This document shows positions 43,462 to 52,524 of a DNA stretch of 64,000 nt, in pieces. Source of the stretch: Pectobacterium carotovorum (lineage in GTDB: Bacteria > Pseudomonadota > Gammaproteobacteria > Enterobacterales > Enterobacteriaceae); NCBI RefSeq assembly GCF_900129615.1, contig NZ_FQWI01000001.1, positions 372,001 to 436,000 of the forward strand, written 5' to 3'. A program made the position numbers and the translations under genes. The notes under the pieces are model-generated. The model was not told the origin of the DNA, ran no database searches, and saw only the letters and a program-made list of their open reading frames with translations. Within the stretch, counting starts at the first letter, position 1; each line of letters begins with the position of its first letter.

Positions 43462-43797
43462 CTAACAAAAGAAAAACCAAGCTGTATTAATAAGACCGTT
43501 ATCTACCTCAAAGACGGCAATACTCTCTATAGGCTCAGCTGAAAGCCCATGGATTAACTCATGGTCAAATACCTTATTGCCTAGCACGGTACGAGATACC
43601 AATTCCGCTCTCAGTTCTGGGTTGTTGAATCGGTTATTCACGTAAAACTCTCTCAACGCCTCTTTTCCTACCATCGATGGCGTTTCTGCCGGCATGCGGT
43701 ATGCTTTGAAATCTGGTGCAAAGCATGACACGAATGCATCGATGTCATGTTCGTTATAGGCCTTAAACTGTGCCGCTACGGCCGATTCTGGTGACAT
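43462..43797 (-). CDS. NTF2-like (SnoaL-type) protein
   Basis: A 111-residue SnoaL/NTF2-fold protein: FKAYNEHDIDAFVSCFAPDF at residues 11-30, MVGKEALREFY near 42, and a terminal ESIAVFEVDNGLINTAWFFF strand pair. Family members include steroid isomerases and polyketide cyclases, but many have no known activity. The C-terminus is short, ending FFC. Monocistronic on the minus strand, with GGAGA before the ATG. Confidence 0.75.
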   Translation of the reverse strand: MSPESAVAAQFKAYNEHDIDAFVSCFAPDFKAYRMPAETPSMVGKEALREFYVNNRFNNPELRAELVSRTVLGNKVFDHELIHGLSAEPIESIAVFEVDNGLINTAWFFFC

Positions 43798-43957
43798 GGT
43801 TTCTCCCCACTATGTATTTTTCTATTGTTTGTGCTTGAATAAGTAAATTGTGTGCTAATTATCAAGAAATCAGGAAGGCTCGCGGTACGATTTATCTGGG
43901 CCTCAGAGCGTTTTCCTCTACAATGTATTTTCCAGCCCGCTTATCAGGTCCATTCCC

Positions 43958-44224
43958 ATGCCAAGACTGACTCAGAAAGACATGACAGAAAGTGAACAAC
44001 GTCAGCTTAAGACGTTACTCGATCAGGCGAGAAAAAAACAGGACCGCCCGCTGACCAACTCTGAGAGTAATCATATTAAAGACGATTACATCGATAAGCT
44101 TATGAAGGAACGCGAAGTCGTAGCAAAACAGGCCAAGGCCGAGAAGAAGAAAAATAAGTTTAAGCCTGATTCCTCAGCGACTTATGAATGGTCAGCCAGT
44201 ACAAATCTACGGGGCCGCCGCTAG
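43958..44224 (+). CDS. Small basic coiled-coil-like protein
   Basis: An 88-residue hydrophilic protein, rich in Lys, Glu and Gln: ESEQRQLKTLLDQARKKQDR and KLMKEREVVAKQAKAEKKKN suggest two helices, and the tail TYEWSASTNLRGRR is basic. No signal peptide. The family is not recognised; it might bind nucleic acid. It is convergent with the LysR gene. Confidence 0.65.
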   Translation: MPRLTQKDMTESEQRQLKTLLDQARKKQDRPLTNSESNHIKDDYIDKLMKEREVVAKQAKAEKKKNKFKPDSSATYEWSASTNLRGRR

Positions 44225-44264
44225 CGTTTACGTCGCGGTCGCTCGTGTCCTTAGCTTGACACCA

Positions 44265-45146
44265 TTACCGAAAAAGATGCCGAGCGGCCGCCGTTCGCAC
44301 GCTCTGGCTTAACGCTTCCAGCGATGCAGAGCGGATATTCCAACGGTGCCAGTACAGTCGAATATCGATAGGATTTCCGGCTTGAAATGGTACTAATTCG
44401 CCTTTTTCCGTATGCGATGATGCCATATGTTCTGGGATCATCCCCCACCCTAGCCCTCTGAAAATGGCACCGACAAAAGCCGCCGTTGAAGGAACGAATT
44501 GCTGTGGTGGTTCGATCACGGTTGGAACCAGTGATTCTATAAATAAGGATTGTAATCTGTCCTTATTGTTAAATATCAGGAGCGGCGCTTTTTGCAAACT
44601 GTCCACATTGATTCCTTCAGCAAAGTACGTCTCGTGAAAAATCGGTGAGCAATAGGCGCGATAACGCATTGTTCCTAAATATTCCACGCTGCAACCTTGA
44701 ATGGATTCTGGGCTGGCGCTGACGGCCGCCATGACCCGACCTTCGCGCAGCAAGCTTGCCGAATGTTCCTGATCCTCAACGAGAATGTCGAGCAAAATAC
44801 TGGATTGGTGACAGGCATCTTCCATCGCATCCAGAAACCATCCGTCTATTGAATCCGCATTCACAGCTACTGAAATACTCGGTCTGACTGGCATTTCAAG
44901 CGTGCTGAAAAGCTCGCTCTCCAACATATCTATCTGTTCTGCGTGCCGAAGTAACGCTTGTCCCGTCGGTGTTGCTCGACAGGGATTACCCCTTACGATC
45001 AGTACCTGACCAAGCTGATCTTCTAACTGCTTGATACGCTGGCTGATGGCAGACGGCGTGACGTGGAGTTTACGAGCCGCAATTTCAAAGCTGCCGCTAC
45101 GGACAATCTCCATGAACGCTCTCAGACAGGGGTAATTCAGGTGCAT
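44265..45146 (-). CDS. ArgP-like LysR-family regulator
   Basis: A 293-residue LysR-type factor with the winged helix-turn-helix at 4-45 (LRAFMEIVRSGSFEIAARKL, TPSAISQRIKQLEDQLGQVL). It has the effector-domain start SISVAVNADSIDGWFLDAME near 88, which is the pattern of ArgP/LysG proteins that sense lysine or arginine, and an LYWHRWN segment near the end, also ArgP-like. It is too divergent to be ArgP itself, and no lysE-type exporter adjoins, so the target is unknown. Confidence 0.85.
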   Translation of the reverse strand: MHLNYPCLRAFMEIVRSGSFEIAARKLHVTPSAISQRIKQLEDQLGQVLIVRGNPCRATPTGQALLRHAEQIDMLESELFSTLEMPVRPSISVAVNADSIDGWFLDAMEDACHQSSILLDILVEDQEHSASLLREGRVMAAVSASPESIQGCSVEYLGTMRYRAYCSPIFHETYFAEGINVDSLQKAPLLIFNNKDRLQSLFIESLVPTVIEPPQQFVPSTAAFVGAIFRGLGWGMIPEHMASSHTEKGELVPFQAGNPIDIRLYWHRWNIRSASLEALSQSVRTAAARHLFR

Positions 45147-45294
45147 GGTTATTTTTTCTTAACAATATCAGGATGATTCAATTTGCCTTAATTAAAGGCT
45201 CGATACAACTTTCGCGAAGTGGTGAATGCCATATACGGTATTGAAGAAAATTCAGGGGGGGATGTGAGAAGAATCGCAGAAGGAGTAAATATAT

Positions 45295-45320
45295 ACCCGG
45301 CAACCTTTCGGTTGCCGGGT
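45295..45320 (-). terminator. Intrinsic terminator after the chemoreceptor gene
   Basis: An 11-bp stem ACCCGGCAACC (45295-45305), loop TTTC, GGTTGCCGGGT (45310-45320), with TATATATTTAC after it on the minus strand. Confidence 0.75.
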
Positions 45321-45334
45321 GACGACGTCACTTT

Positions 45335-47308
45335 TTACTTTAACAGCGCACGAGGTGACACGTGATGCTGTTCCAAACGAAAATGCTCTATCGCCTGCGC
45401 TAACGACATAGACTGATCTTCCAGCGAACTGGCTGCAGCTGACATCTGCTGTACCAACGCGGAGTTTTGCTGCGTCACACCATCCATTTCATTAACGGCA
45501 ATCGTGACCTGACTAATGCCCTTCGCCTGCTCATCCGATGCCGTGACAATCTCACCGATAATGCTTTGTACCGAGCTGACAGCGTGTGTCATGTCCTGCA
45601 TGGTCTTACCGGCATCGTTCACCAGTTTAACGCCGCTTTCAACGCGCTGGCTGGATTCCTCAATCAGTGCGGCAATCTCTTTCACCGCACTGGCGCTGCG
45701 CTGGGCCAGACTGCGAACTTCCGATGCCACAACGGCGAATCCTCTGCCCTGTTCGCCCGCTCGTGCCGCTTCTACCGCGGCGTTAAGCGCCAGAATATTG
45801 GTCTGGAAAGCGATGCTGTTAATCATGGTGGTGATATCGCCAATCTTCTTCGCACTCTCATCAATCTGCGCCATCGTCTGAACCACCTGACCGACCAGCG
45901 ATTCACCACGCTGAGCAATCTTCGTGGCATTCTCTGTCAACGTCGTAGCCTGATGAGCATTGTTGGCATTGTGTTTCACCGTTGCGGTGATCTCTTCCAT
46001 ACTCGCTGCGGTTTGCTCCAGCGCGGCAGCCTGCTGCTCCGTACGCGATGCAAGGTTGAGGTTACCGCTGGCAATTTCCGCAGCGCCTTGTCGCACGGAA
46101 TCACTGGCGTCTTTGATCTGCCCGACGACCTGACGCAGCTGTGACTGCATCGTATGCAGCGCGAAGAACAGACTGCTGCGATCGTTGGGCTTCACATCAA
46201 TCACATTACTCAGCCGACCTTCCGCAACGGCCAGCGCGATAGTAGCTGCTTCGCGTGGTTCGCCACCCAATGGTTTAAGCACTTTACGGCTGAATACCCA
46301 GCCCAACAACGCGCTCACCAACAGGATACTGATCACCATCATGATGACGGCATTCATTAACTGGCGTTCAGAAGCGGCCATTACCTGACTCACAGGAGCA
46401 ACAATAGCCAGATGCCATTTATCTGTGCTGTTGCCGATAGTAACGGGCTGCCAGGTGATCAGCGCTTCTTCGCCCAGAATGGCATCGTCGTGTTGTACCA
46501 CTGCGGACGTGAAATTGTCAGTCGGCCCTTGCCAAGCTTTGCTTGTCTGGGATTTATCAGGATAAGAGATGACTTTACTCGCACTGGATAGCAGCATCGC
46601 GTAACCGCCGCCTTCCCAAGGCTTAATCCGGTTAATTTTTTCCTGTAATGACGCAAGAGAAATGTCTGACGTAACGACACCCCACAGTTTTCCCTGACTG
46701 ACGATCGGTGCGGCGACTGACGTCAGCAGCGTTGGAACGCCGTTATAAGCGTAGGAGTAAGGTTCGATGAGCGTATCTTTCTGGCTTTTTTGCGGCAACA
46801 AGTAGTAATCGCCCTGGCCGGGAGTCAGGAAGGACTGCAGAGGGTGCATCTTGTAATTACCAGCCTGATCGCGATCGACAAACCAGGCGTAGCGGCCTTT
46901 AGGAGCCTGGCCTGGCTGATCGGCAAACTCGGCATCACGGCCGTCAAACACATTCTCTTCAAAAATGACTGAAATCGAGAGATATTCTGGGTTATCCCGC
47001 AGGGCATATTCCGTCATTTTATCGACCACTGCGCGGTCTTTAATGCCTGCGGCGGGCAACGCAACCAGCCCTTGCCCGAGGTTATGTGCCACATCCCGGG
47101 CGTAGTTGAGTTCCTGTTGAATTCTTAATGCTTCACTTTGGGCTATCTGCTGTAAATAGCGTTCGGCCAGAGACTTTTGTTCCTTACTGGACTGCCAACT
47201 GAGCACCCCAATGGTGACAGCGAAACCGAGTGCGATGGTTAATGCGCCAGTTAGCAGGACTTGAGCGCGGGTACTCATTGATTTTTTTTGTATTAATTGT
47301 GTGGCCAT
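45335..47308 (-). CDS. Methyl-accepting chemotaxis protein with Cache sensor
   Basis: A 657-residue chemoreceptor. Transmembrane helix 1 is at about 13-36, a large periplasmic ligand-binding part of the double-Cache type spans about 37-320 (YLLPQKSQKDTLIEPYSYAY, SYPDKSQTSKAW), helix 2 is near 325-347, then a HAMP region and the cytoplasmic signalling hairpin with NILALNAAVEAARAGEQGRG near 505. The C-terminus (HHVSPRALLK) lacks the NWETF-type CheR tether, so methylation needs other receptors. The ligand is unknown. The start at 47308 is preferred over one 39 nt upstream because AGGGGA precedes it. Confidence 0.95.
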   Translation of the reverse strand: MATQLIQKKSMSTRAQVLLTGALTIALGFAVTIGVLSWQSSKEQKSLAERYLQQIAQSEALRIQQELNYARDVAHNLGQGLVALPAAGIKDRAVVDKMTEYALRDNPEYLSISVIFEENVFDGRDAEFADQPGQAPKGRYAWFVDRDQAGNYKMHPLQSFLTPGQGDYYLLPQKSQKDTLIEPYSYAYNGVPTLLTSVAAPIVSQGKLWGVVTSDISLASLQEKINRIKPWEGGGYAMLLSSASKVISYPDKSQTSKAWQGPTDNFTSAVVQHDDAILGEEALITWQPVTIGNSTDKWHLAIVAPVSQVMAASERQLMNAVIMMVISILLVSALLGWVFSRKVLKPLGGEPREAATIALAVAEGRLSNVIDVKPNDRSSLFFALHTMQSQLRQVVGQIKDASDSVRQGAAEIASGNLNLASRTEQQAAALEQTAASMEEITATVKHNANNAHQATTLTENATKIAQRGESLVGQVVQTMAQIDESAKKIGDITTMINSIAFQTNILALNAAVEAARAGEQGRGFAVVASEVRSLAQRSASAVKEIAALIEESSQRVESGVKLVNDAGKTMQDMTHAVSSVQSIIGEIVTASDEQAKGISQVTIAVNEMDGVTQQNSALVQQMSAAASSLEDQSMSLAQAIEHFRLEQHHVSPRALLK

Positions 47309-47477
47309 TATGGCTCCCCTAGAGTTGATACTTATCGTAATCAACATTCCGTTGCAATGAGCTCCTACTATTTGTTTATCGGCGTCTTTTTTTTGAACTT
47401 TAGTTACACAGATGTGAACAAAAGAGTGGCATTGGGGGTCTATGGTCGTTGAGGTGTACTTGCCCTATTTCGCTAGG

Positions 47478-47966
47478 TTAACGGCAGTTTGATGGAGGGT
47501 TCGGCTCCAGGTTTTTGTGCATGTTAAAACCGCTAATCTGGAAGCCATTCTTTTCATATAACGCCTTGGCAACCGGATTATGCGTAGCCACTCTCAGCCC
47601 GATTTCGCCAATACCTAACGCTGTGAGCGCTACGTCCAGCGCAGCAAGCGAGGCCTTACCGAAACCACGGCCCCGCCATACGGGTAGAAGGCAAAAATCA
47701 GATACCCAGGCGGCATTTTCTTTCAGAACGACCCACAAGTAGCCGATGATGCCGTCTGCGTTATCTGCGGAATGAATGCACCATAATTTATTAGCTGCGG
47801 TGTGAACACCCTGCGGTAACGCAATATCGATCGATTGCGTGGCGATCGCCCTCGCCTTTTCTGCGTCATATCCCCGGGATTCTTGTAGATCCTGCGCATA
47901 TTCAAGAATAAAAAACTGGCGATATTCGGGGTAATCCCCCTCAGCCATATCCGTTAAATTTACCAT
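47478..47966 (-). CDS. GNAT-family N-acetyltransferase
   Basis: A 162-residue GNAT enzyme. The acetyl-CoA site is in SDFCLLPVWRGRGFGKASLA (Q/RxxGxG/A-type loop at about residues 95-114) and the C-terminal strand HNPVAKALYEKNGFQISG is characteristic. The substrate is unknown. It stands alone between the chemoreceptor and the MFS gene. Confidence 0.88.
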   Translation of the reverse strand: MVNLTDMAEGDYPEYRQFFILEYAQDLQESRGYDAEKARAIATQSIDIALPQGVHTAANKLWCIHSADNADGIIGYLWVVLKENAAWVSDFCLLPVWRGRGFGKASLAALDVALTALGIGEIGLRVATHNPVAKALYEKNGFQISGFNMHKNLEPNPPSNCR

Positions 47967-48103
47967 TGTGTTTATTTTTCCAAATCCGAGTGATGGTCAG
48001 CTTCGCTGACCATGATGCATAACACCATTTATTATCAATGTAATCAATAGCGTGGAAGACACTACGCGGTTCCGATAAGACGAAACGGAACCGCGCAGAA
48101 ACG

Positions 48104-49300
48104 TCAAGATGAGGTTTCTGATGCCGTTCTGGTCCCACGTTCACGGGCGGAAGACGAACAGATAAAGGCCAGAATCACCATGACAAGCACCGGCAGCATG
48201 GCGATGCGTAACCCTGCAACCTCGCCAAGGAAGCCCAGTGCAGGCGGACCGACGAGAAAAGCAAAGTAGCCCAACGTTGCGGCGATCGTGACGCGAACGG
48301 CACTGTTTTCTCCGCTTCCTGCGGCGGAAATGGTGAGCGGGAAGCCCAGCGAAGCGCCGATACCCCAGAAGATAACCGCAGCGGCGGCCAGCAGTGGATC
48401 ATTAGAGAAAATGACCAGCGCCAGCCCAAGCGCAGCGGAAGCGGCGCTGAAACGGAGCACATTGACCTTGCCAAAGCGATCGACAAAATATCCTCCGGCA
48501 AAACGCCCCAGCGTCATACCAGCAGTGAATCCGACATAAACCAGCGTCCCCGACGTGTGACCAAAGTTGTGACCATCGATCATCAATAACGGTAGCCAAT
48601 CGTTGGCAGAACCTTCTGCAAGCGCCATCGCAAGAATAACCACGCCGAGAATCAACAGGCGGCTGTCTTTAAGTTCGTTGAAGACCTGCGTCTTGTAGTC
48701 GCCCTTTTCTTCTTGCTCAGAACGGGCCAGATCGCTCAACCACGGCATTTGGCGCATCAGCGCCATCGCGGTGAGTATCGACAGTGCTACGGCCACCACA
48801 AAGTGCAGCGTAGTATTGATACCAAACGCCGTCATCGCCATCCCTGTCAGCGCGCCGACTAGCGTTCCCAGGCTAAAAAAACCGTGCAGCGTAGTCATCA
48901 GGCTTTTATTCAGGTGCTGTTCAAACGCCGCCCCTTCAATGTTGATGGCGATATCAACCAGGCCGACTCCTGCGCCGAAAATCAACAATCCCATAAAGGC
49001 GCTGGGCGTGCTTTGAATCGAAAGCGACGCGGCAAGCATAAGTAGCCCAAGCAAAAGCAGCAGGAATCCACCGGCCATGGTTTTACGAATGCCGAGAACG
49101 TTAATGACTTTTCCTGCACCCAATACGCCGAGCATGGAACCACATGAAAAACCAAACAGAATCATGCCCATCGTTTCCGTTGAGGCATTCAGAACATCAC
49201 GCATAACGGGGGTTCGGGTCACCCAGGTTGCCCACGTAAAACCGGGAATGAACATCAGCCCGAACAGGGCAAATTTATTGATAGCGGGTTTTGTGGTCAT
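48104..49300 (-). CDS. YbjJ-like MFS transporter
   Basis: A 398-residue, twelve-helix carrier resembling E. coli YbjJ: PGFTWATWVTRTPVMRDVLN near residue 20, VGLVDIAINIEGAAFEQHLN near 110, ALAEGSANDWLPLLMIDGHN near 220 and WGIGASLGFPLTISAAGSG near 315. Substrate unknown. It lies behind a TetR gene on the same strand, and the spacer carries a perfect palindrome, as in the ybjJ-ybjK pair of E. coli, so expression is probably TetR-controlled. The start at 49300 is preferred over 49336, which would include the operator. Confidence 0.87.
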   Translation of the reverse strand: MTTKPAINKFALFGLMFIPGFTWATWVTRTPVMRDVLNASTETMGMILFGFSCGSMLGVLGAGKVINVLGIRKTMAGGFLLLLLGLLMLAASLSIQSTPSAFMGLLIFGAGVGLVDIAINIEGAAFEQHLNKSLMTTLHGFFSLGTLVGALTGMAMTAFGINTTLHFVVAVALSILTAMALMRQMPWLSDLARSEQEEKGDYKTQVFNELKDSRLLILGVVILAMALAEGSANDWLPLLMIDGHNFGHTSGTLVYVGFTAGMTLGRFAGGYFVDRFGKVNVLRFSAASAALGLALVIFSNDPLLAAAAVIFWGIGASLGFPLTISAAGSGENSAVRVTIAATLGYFAFLVGPPALGFLGEVAGLRIAMLPVLVMVILAFICSSSARERGTRTASETSS

Positions 49301-49326
49301 AGCTCTCGTCGTCTTTATTTGAATCA

Positions 49327-49346
49327 ATTCGTACATACGTACGAAT
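49327..49346. promoter_or_regulatory. Palindromic operator, probably for the adjacent TetR regulator
   Basis: A perfect inverted repeat ATTCGTAC (49327-49334), spacer ATAC, GTACGAAT (49339-49346), 26 bp upstream of the MFS start and between it and the TetR gene. Its length and symmetry fit a TetR-dimer operator. Confidence 0.8.
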
Positions 49347-49438
49347 AACTATCGCACGAATATGCACCACTTTGCACCTGTTTCACGATGTTCTTTTTTT
49401 AATGGGAAGGTGCCTGACACGAACGCGCCAGGCAGGAA

Positions 49439-49993
49439 TTAAGAGGTCAGTTTGATTACCGTATTGAGAATATCTTCACGGCTGACGGCTTCACTATTGA
49501 GATAGTTATGGATCGTATATCCTTCAATCATTGCATCCAGCGAACATGCGGTTGCGATACTGAAATGCAGGTGAAGCGATGTTCTGCTGCGCGTCATCCA
49601 TTCTTGCAATATCAGCCGATACTCTTCTTTCCGCGATGCCAGCGCGTACAGTTCAAAACTTAATGTCAGGTGACGCGGTGTCGCCCAGATGTCTCCACAG
49701 ATCAGGTCAACCACCGCTTCGCGCGCGCTGTCGATGTCCTTTGCCTGCTTGAGGCGGACACGGAATGCATGTGAGATACCATCGACCATATAAACGAACG
49801 CGCTGCTCAACAGCAATTCAATACTGCTGTAGCGGTAGGTTAGCGTCCCCGGTGACAATCCGGCCTGCTGCGCTATTTTTCGGTAGGTTGCCCCCCTCAC
49901 GCCGTGATCCAGTATGACTTCCAACGCGGCTTCAAGAATTCTGCTTTGTGTATCTTTGCCATCATGCGTTGCATCGTGTGATGGTGACGTCAT
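49439..49993 (-). CDS. TetR-family regulator
   Basis: A 184-residue TetR-type repressor. The DNA-binding domain is at residues 15-60 (RILEAALEVILDHGVRGATY, then RKIAQQAGLSPGTLTYRYSS), and the helical ligand domain follows. It resembles the YbjK/RcdA type that partners YbjJ. It reads in the same direction as the MFS gene, whose upstream palindrome is the probable operator. The N-terminus is a short polar tail. Confidence 0.9.
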   Translation of the reverse strand: MTSPSHDATHDGKDTQSRILEAALEVILDHGVRGATYRKIAQQAGLSPGTLTYRYSSIELLLSSAFVYMVDGISHAFRVRLKQAKDIDSAREAVVDLICGDIWATPRHLTLSFELYALASRKEEYRLILQEWMTRSRTSLHLHFSIATACSLDAMIEGYTIHNYLNSEAVSREDILNTVIKLTS

Positions 49994-50045
49994 TCTGTTT
50001 CCCCTCAGCTGGCAATCCTGACTGTCGTAACATTTATAACAAAAA

Positions 50046-50079
50046 AAGCCGCCAGTGAGTGCGATCCCACTGGCGGCTT
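50046..50079 (-). terminator. Intrinsic terminator after cybC
   Basis: A 12-bp stem, AAGCCGCCAGTG (50046-50057) with CACTGGCGGCTT (50068-50079), flanked by seven A residues on the left, which read as T-run on the minus strand. It ends the cybC transcript. Confidence 0.92.
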
Positions 50080-50098
50080 ATGGTAAACGAAAAGCGGC

Positions 50099-50494
50099 TT
50101 AGCCTCTCAATTTACTGTGATATTCGCCTTTCAAGGTATTGATTTCAGCTAACACCGCTTTGGCTTCGCTCAGTTTACCGGCATCCGCCAGAGCCTGTGC
50201 GCTGTCCACTTTTTGCAAAATCTTATCCAAACCTTCCACATAGGCTTTTCTGTCTGGACCATCGGCAGGCTGTTTGGCGAAATCAGGCGGCACCTGCGTT
50301 TTAGCGTGCTCAACGTGCTCACGGAATGTGCTCAGCGCAGTTTTCAGCGCGGCGGCATCGTCCGCTTTAGTGGCGGCGGTATAACTTTTCTGCATACCGC
50401 GCATGTCTTCCGACGTAGTGGCATTTGCCAAAACAGGGGTCAGCAAACTACCAGCCAACAGCACAGAAAAACAGATTTTGGTCACTTTATTCAT
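50099..50494 (-). CDS. cybC: Cytochrome b562 family protein
   Basis: A 131-residue periplasmic four-helix protein. Signal peptide NKVTKICFSVLLAGSLLTPV (cleavage near ANA|TTSED), then helices starting EDMRGMQKSYTAA and ending EINTLKGEYHSKLRG. Cytochrome b562 binds haem with an early Met and a C-terminal His; here Met in EDMRGM and His in EYHSK are in the right places. The role is electron transfer of unknown partner. An upstream ATG at 50518 would precede the SD. Confidence 0.85.
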   Translation of the reverse strand: MNKVTKICFSVLLAGSLLTPVLANATTSEDMRGMQKSYTAATKADDAAALKTALSTFREHVEHAKTQVPPDFAKQPADGPDRKAYVEGLDKILQKVDSAQALADAGKLSEAKAVLAEINTLKGEYHSKLRG

Positions 50495-50706
50495 CTTGAA
50501 CTCTCGCTTGTGTTCCACAGCACGACATACTCAGAGAATCTGACCACCACAAACCGGCCAGCCCAATATTGCTCTTGTTATATTGCGTCCTACGCCATAG
50601 CCCGCATCATGCAGCAATGACTATGCTAATTTTATGGTTATTATCGTAAAGATGTTAAATTATTTTTAATCGTTTCGTTGCTTTTAATTGTATAAATGTA
50701 AAAAAA

Positions 50707-50730
50707 GCTTACCGAGCGACGCCGGTAAGC
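50707..50730 (-). terminator. Intrinsic terminator after osmC
   Basis: Stem GCTTACCG (50707-50714) with CGGTAAGC (50723-50730). On the minus strand TTTTTTT follows the stem, ending the osmC transcript. Confidence 0.88.
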
Positions 50731-50809
50731 CTTTCTATCAACATCAGTTTTATCGGTAAAGCATGAACAGCCTTAGTTCAGCGGCTTTTTCTTAGTTCAA
50801 CTGCTGTCC

Positions 50810-51238
50810 TTAATTCAACTGATACGCCAACGTAATCTCGGCTTTGAGCACTTTTGATACCGGGCAGCCCGCTTTCGCTTTTTGGATGATGCTATCGAAC
50901 GTGGCTTCATCAATACCCGGCAGTTTCACCGTGCTGTGCAGCGCAATTTTGGTGATGGCGAACCCACCATCGACTTTATCCAGCGCCACATCCGCCGTGG
51001 TATCGATCGATTCAGGTTTATGCCCTTCTTCGCCTAACATCAGCGAGAGCGCCATAGAGAAACAGGCCGCATGCGCTGCGCCAATCAGTTCTTCCGGGTT
51101 CGTGCCGGGCTTACCCTCAAAACGGGTATTGAAGCCGTAAGGCTGCTGTTGCAGTGCACCGCTTTCCGTTGAGACGGTGCCTTTTCCCTGCTTGATATCA
51201 CCTTCCCAATGCGCTTGCCCTTTCTTATGAATGGTCAT
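50810..51238 (-). CDS. osmC: Osmotically inducible peroxiredoxin OsmC
   Basis: A 142-residue thiol peroxidase for organic hydroperoxides. Matches E. coli OsmC nearly throughout: TIHKKGQAHWEGDIKQGKGT at the start, AAHAACFSMALSL with the peroxidatic Cys near residue 59, and AKAGCPVSKVLKA with the resolving Cys near 125. In E. coli it is induced by osmotic and stationary-phase signals through RcsB and RpoS; whether that holds here cannot be read from the sequence. Confidence 0.96.
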   Translation of the reverse strand: MTIHKKGQAHWEGDIKQGKGTVSTESGALQQQPYGFNTRFEGKPGTNPEELIGAAHAACFSMALSLMLGEEGHKPESIDTTADVALDKVDGGFAITKIALHSTVKLPGIDEATFDSIIQKAKAGCPVSKVLKAEITLAYQLN

Positions 51239-51362
51239 GCTGTCTCCTCTTCATCGTTATATACCCGTCATGCTGCAAGTTGCATGCGCGAAATAATGTT
51301 GTCACCCTTTAAACCGTAGAACACATTCTGAATAAATCCAAATCGATTATTCACGCATATAA

Positions 51363-51384
51363 TTATTTCACTCTATAGAAATAA
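51363..51384. promoter_or_regulatory. Inverted repeat in the expansin upstream region
   Basis: TTATTTC (51363-51369) and GAAATAA (51378-51384) form a perfect 7-bp inverted repeat with 8-bp spacer, about 165 bp before the expansin ATG in a 308-bp AT-rich gap that otherwise shows nothing clear. It might be a regulator site. It does not match the KdgR consensus well. Confidence 0.4.
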
Positions 51385-51546
51385 ACTCAGTGATATATTC
51401 ACTGCTTTACTCTTTTAAGATAAAACCGATTTACCTATTTATACAAAACTCCTATTATCAATAGGCCAAAAAATGGATTTCCGTTTTGGTTTTTTATTTT
51501 ACCACTCACCTATGTTATTAATCTTGAATCATATTGGATGTGAAAC

Positions 51547-52236
51547 ATGAATAAAATAACCTCATTAGCCTTGTCTGCACTATGCGTTATTCCCCTGATT
51601 AATACCGCCCACGCCCAGTGGGAACTGGACGACATCTGTTACGGCTACGCCACCGCAACGGGCTCTGGCTATCAGGGCGGTGCACTTTTACTGGACCCAA
51701 TCCCGAAGAACATGGAGATCACGGCGTTAAACCGAAACCAGCTGGATTATCGTGGCGTGAAGGCGTCACTGGCTGGGGCCTATCTGAAAGTGAATGGGCC
51801 AAAAGGCAGTACGGTGGTTTATGTCACCGATCTCTATCCTGAAGGTGGCGATTGTGCCTTGGATTTATCGTTTAACGCCTTTGAGAAAATAGGCGATCTG
51901 CGGGATGGAAAAATTAATATCGACTGGACTCTGATCGAAGCGCCGGTAAATGGCAACGTTATTTATCGAATAAAGGAAGGTTCAAACCCTTATTGGGCTG
52001 CGGTGCAATTCAGGAACGTAAAATATCCCGTTATTGAGATGAAATATATGCGCAATAACCAATGGATTGCTGCACAGAAAACCGATTATAACCACTTTAT
52101 TGTTGAGCACGTTGGAATGAACGATATTCCGATTGAATTTACCGACGTAAAAGGCAACGTCCTCAGTGATACACTGCCGCCGATGTCACAAAGCACCTCA
52201 TCTGCTTACCTGATCACGGGTAACGTCCAGCTTTAA
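51547..52236 (+). CDS. Bacterial expansin (EXLX1-like)
   Basis: Secreted, non-hydrolytic wall-loosening protein acting on plant cellulose-pectin contacts. The 229 residues start with a signal peptide (cleavage near AHA|QWEL). Domain D1 has GYATATGSGYQGGALLLDPI near residue 33 and VYVTDLYPEGGDCALDLS near 92, where the family-essential Asp is in TDLYPEG. Domain D2 (CBM63 type) has NPYWAAVQFRNVKYPV near 147 and KTDYNHF near 177, giving the aromatic cellulose-binding face. It is monocistronic. Expansins are found in plant-wall-colonising bacteria, supporting the soft-rot lifestyle. Confidence 0.95.
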   Translation: MNKITSLALSALCVIPLINTAHAQWELDDICYGYATATGSGYQGGALLLDPIPKNMEITALNRNQLDYRGVKASLAGAYLKVNGPKGSTVVYVTDLYPEGGDCALDLSFNAFEKIGDLRDGKINIDWTLIEAPVNGNVIYRIKEGSNPYWAAVQFRNVKYPVIEMKYMRNNQWIAAQKTDYNHFIVEHVGMNDIPIEFTDVKGNVLSDTLPPMSQSTSSAYLITGNVQL

Positions 52237-52524
52237 TTCTCACTGCCTTGAGGGAGGCTGGCGTCGCGCAGCATCCCTCATTTCTGCAAATCATAGCTGA
52301 AAGAGAATGCCTCATTTTTGTCAGTGTTTTCATCATATTATCTGGACGTCATCTGCTGCACGTGAGTACACTTCTCGTTTCCCACTTTTTCTATTGCCCA
52401 AATATTTGTTAGTTTTATCACTTCTTTAAGCGTTTGATTCGCCATCATTCGCACTACAGTATACCCTGTCGCAGATTACACTCTATTTTCTGCTTTAGGC
52501 ATCATTACAAAAGGTCTCTTTTGC

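Noticed and set aside
43298-43480. 60-codon minus-strand frame in the VF530-NTF2 gap
   Set aside because: Random-looking composition, no ribosome site, and it spans the inverted repeats.
44265-45146. Calling the LysR gene ArgP itself
   Set aside because: The effector domain and N-terminus diverge from E. coli ArgP, so it is only ArgP-like.
47398-47416. Ter-like string TTTAGTTACACAG near the chemoreceptor gene
   Set aside because: Only the T-rich half matches and the blocking end is absent.
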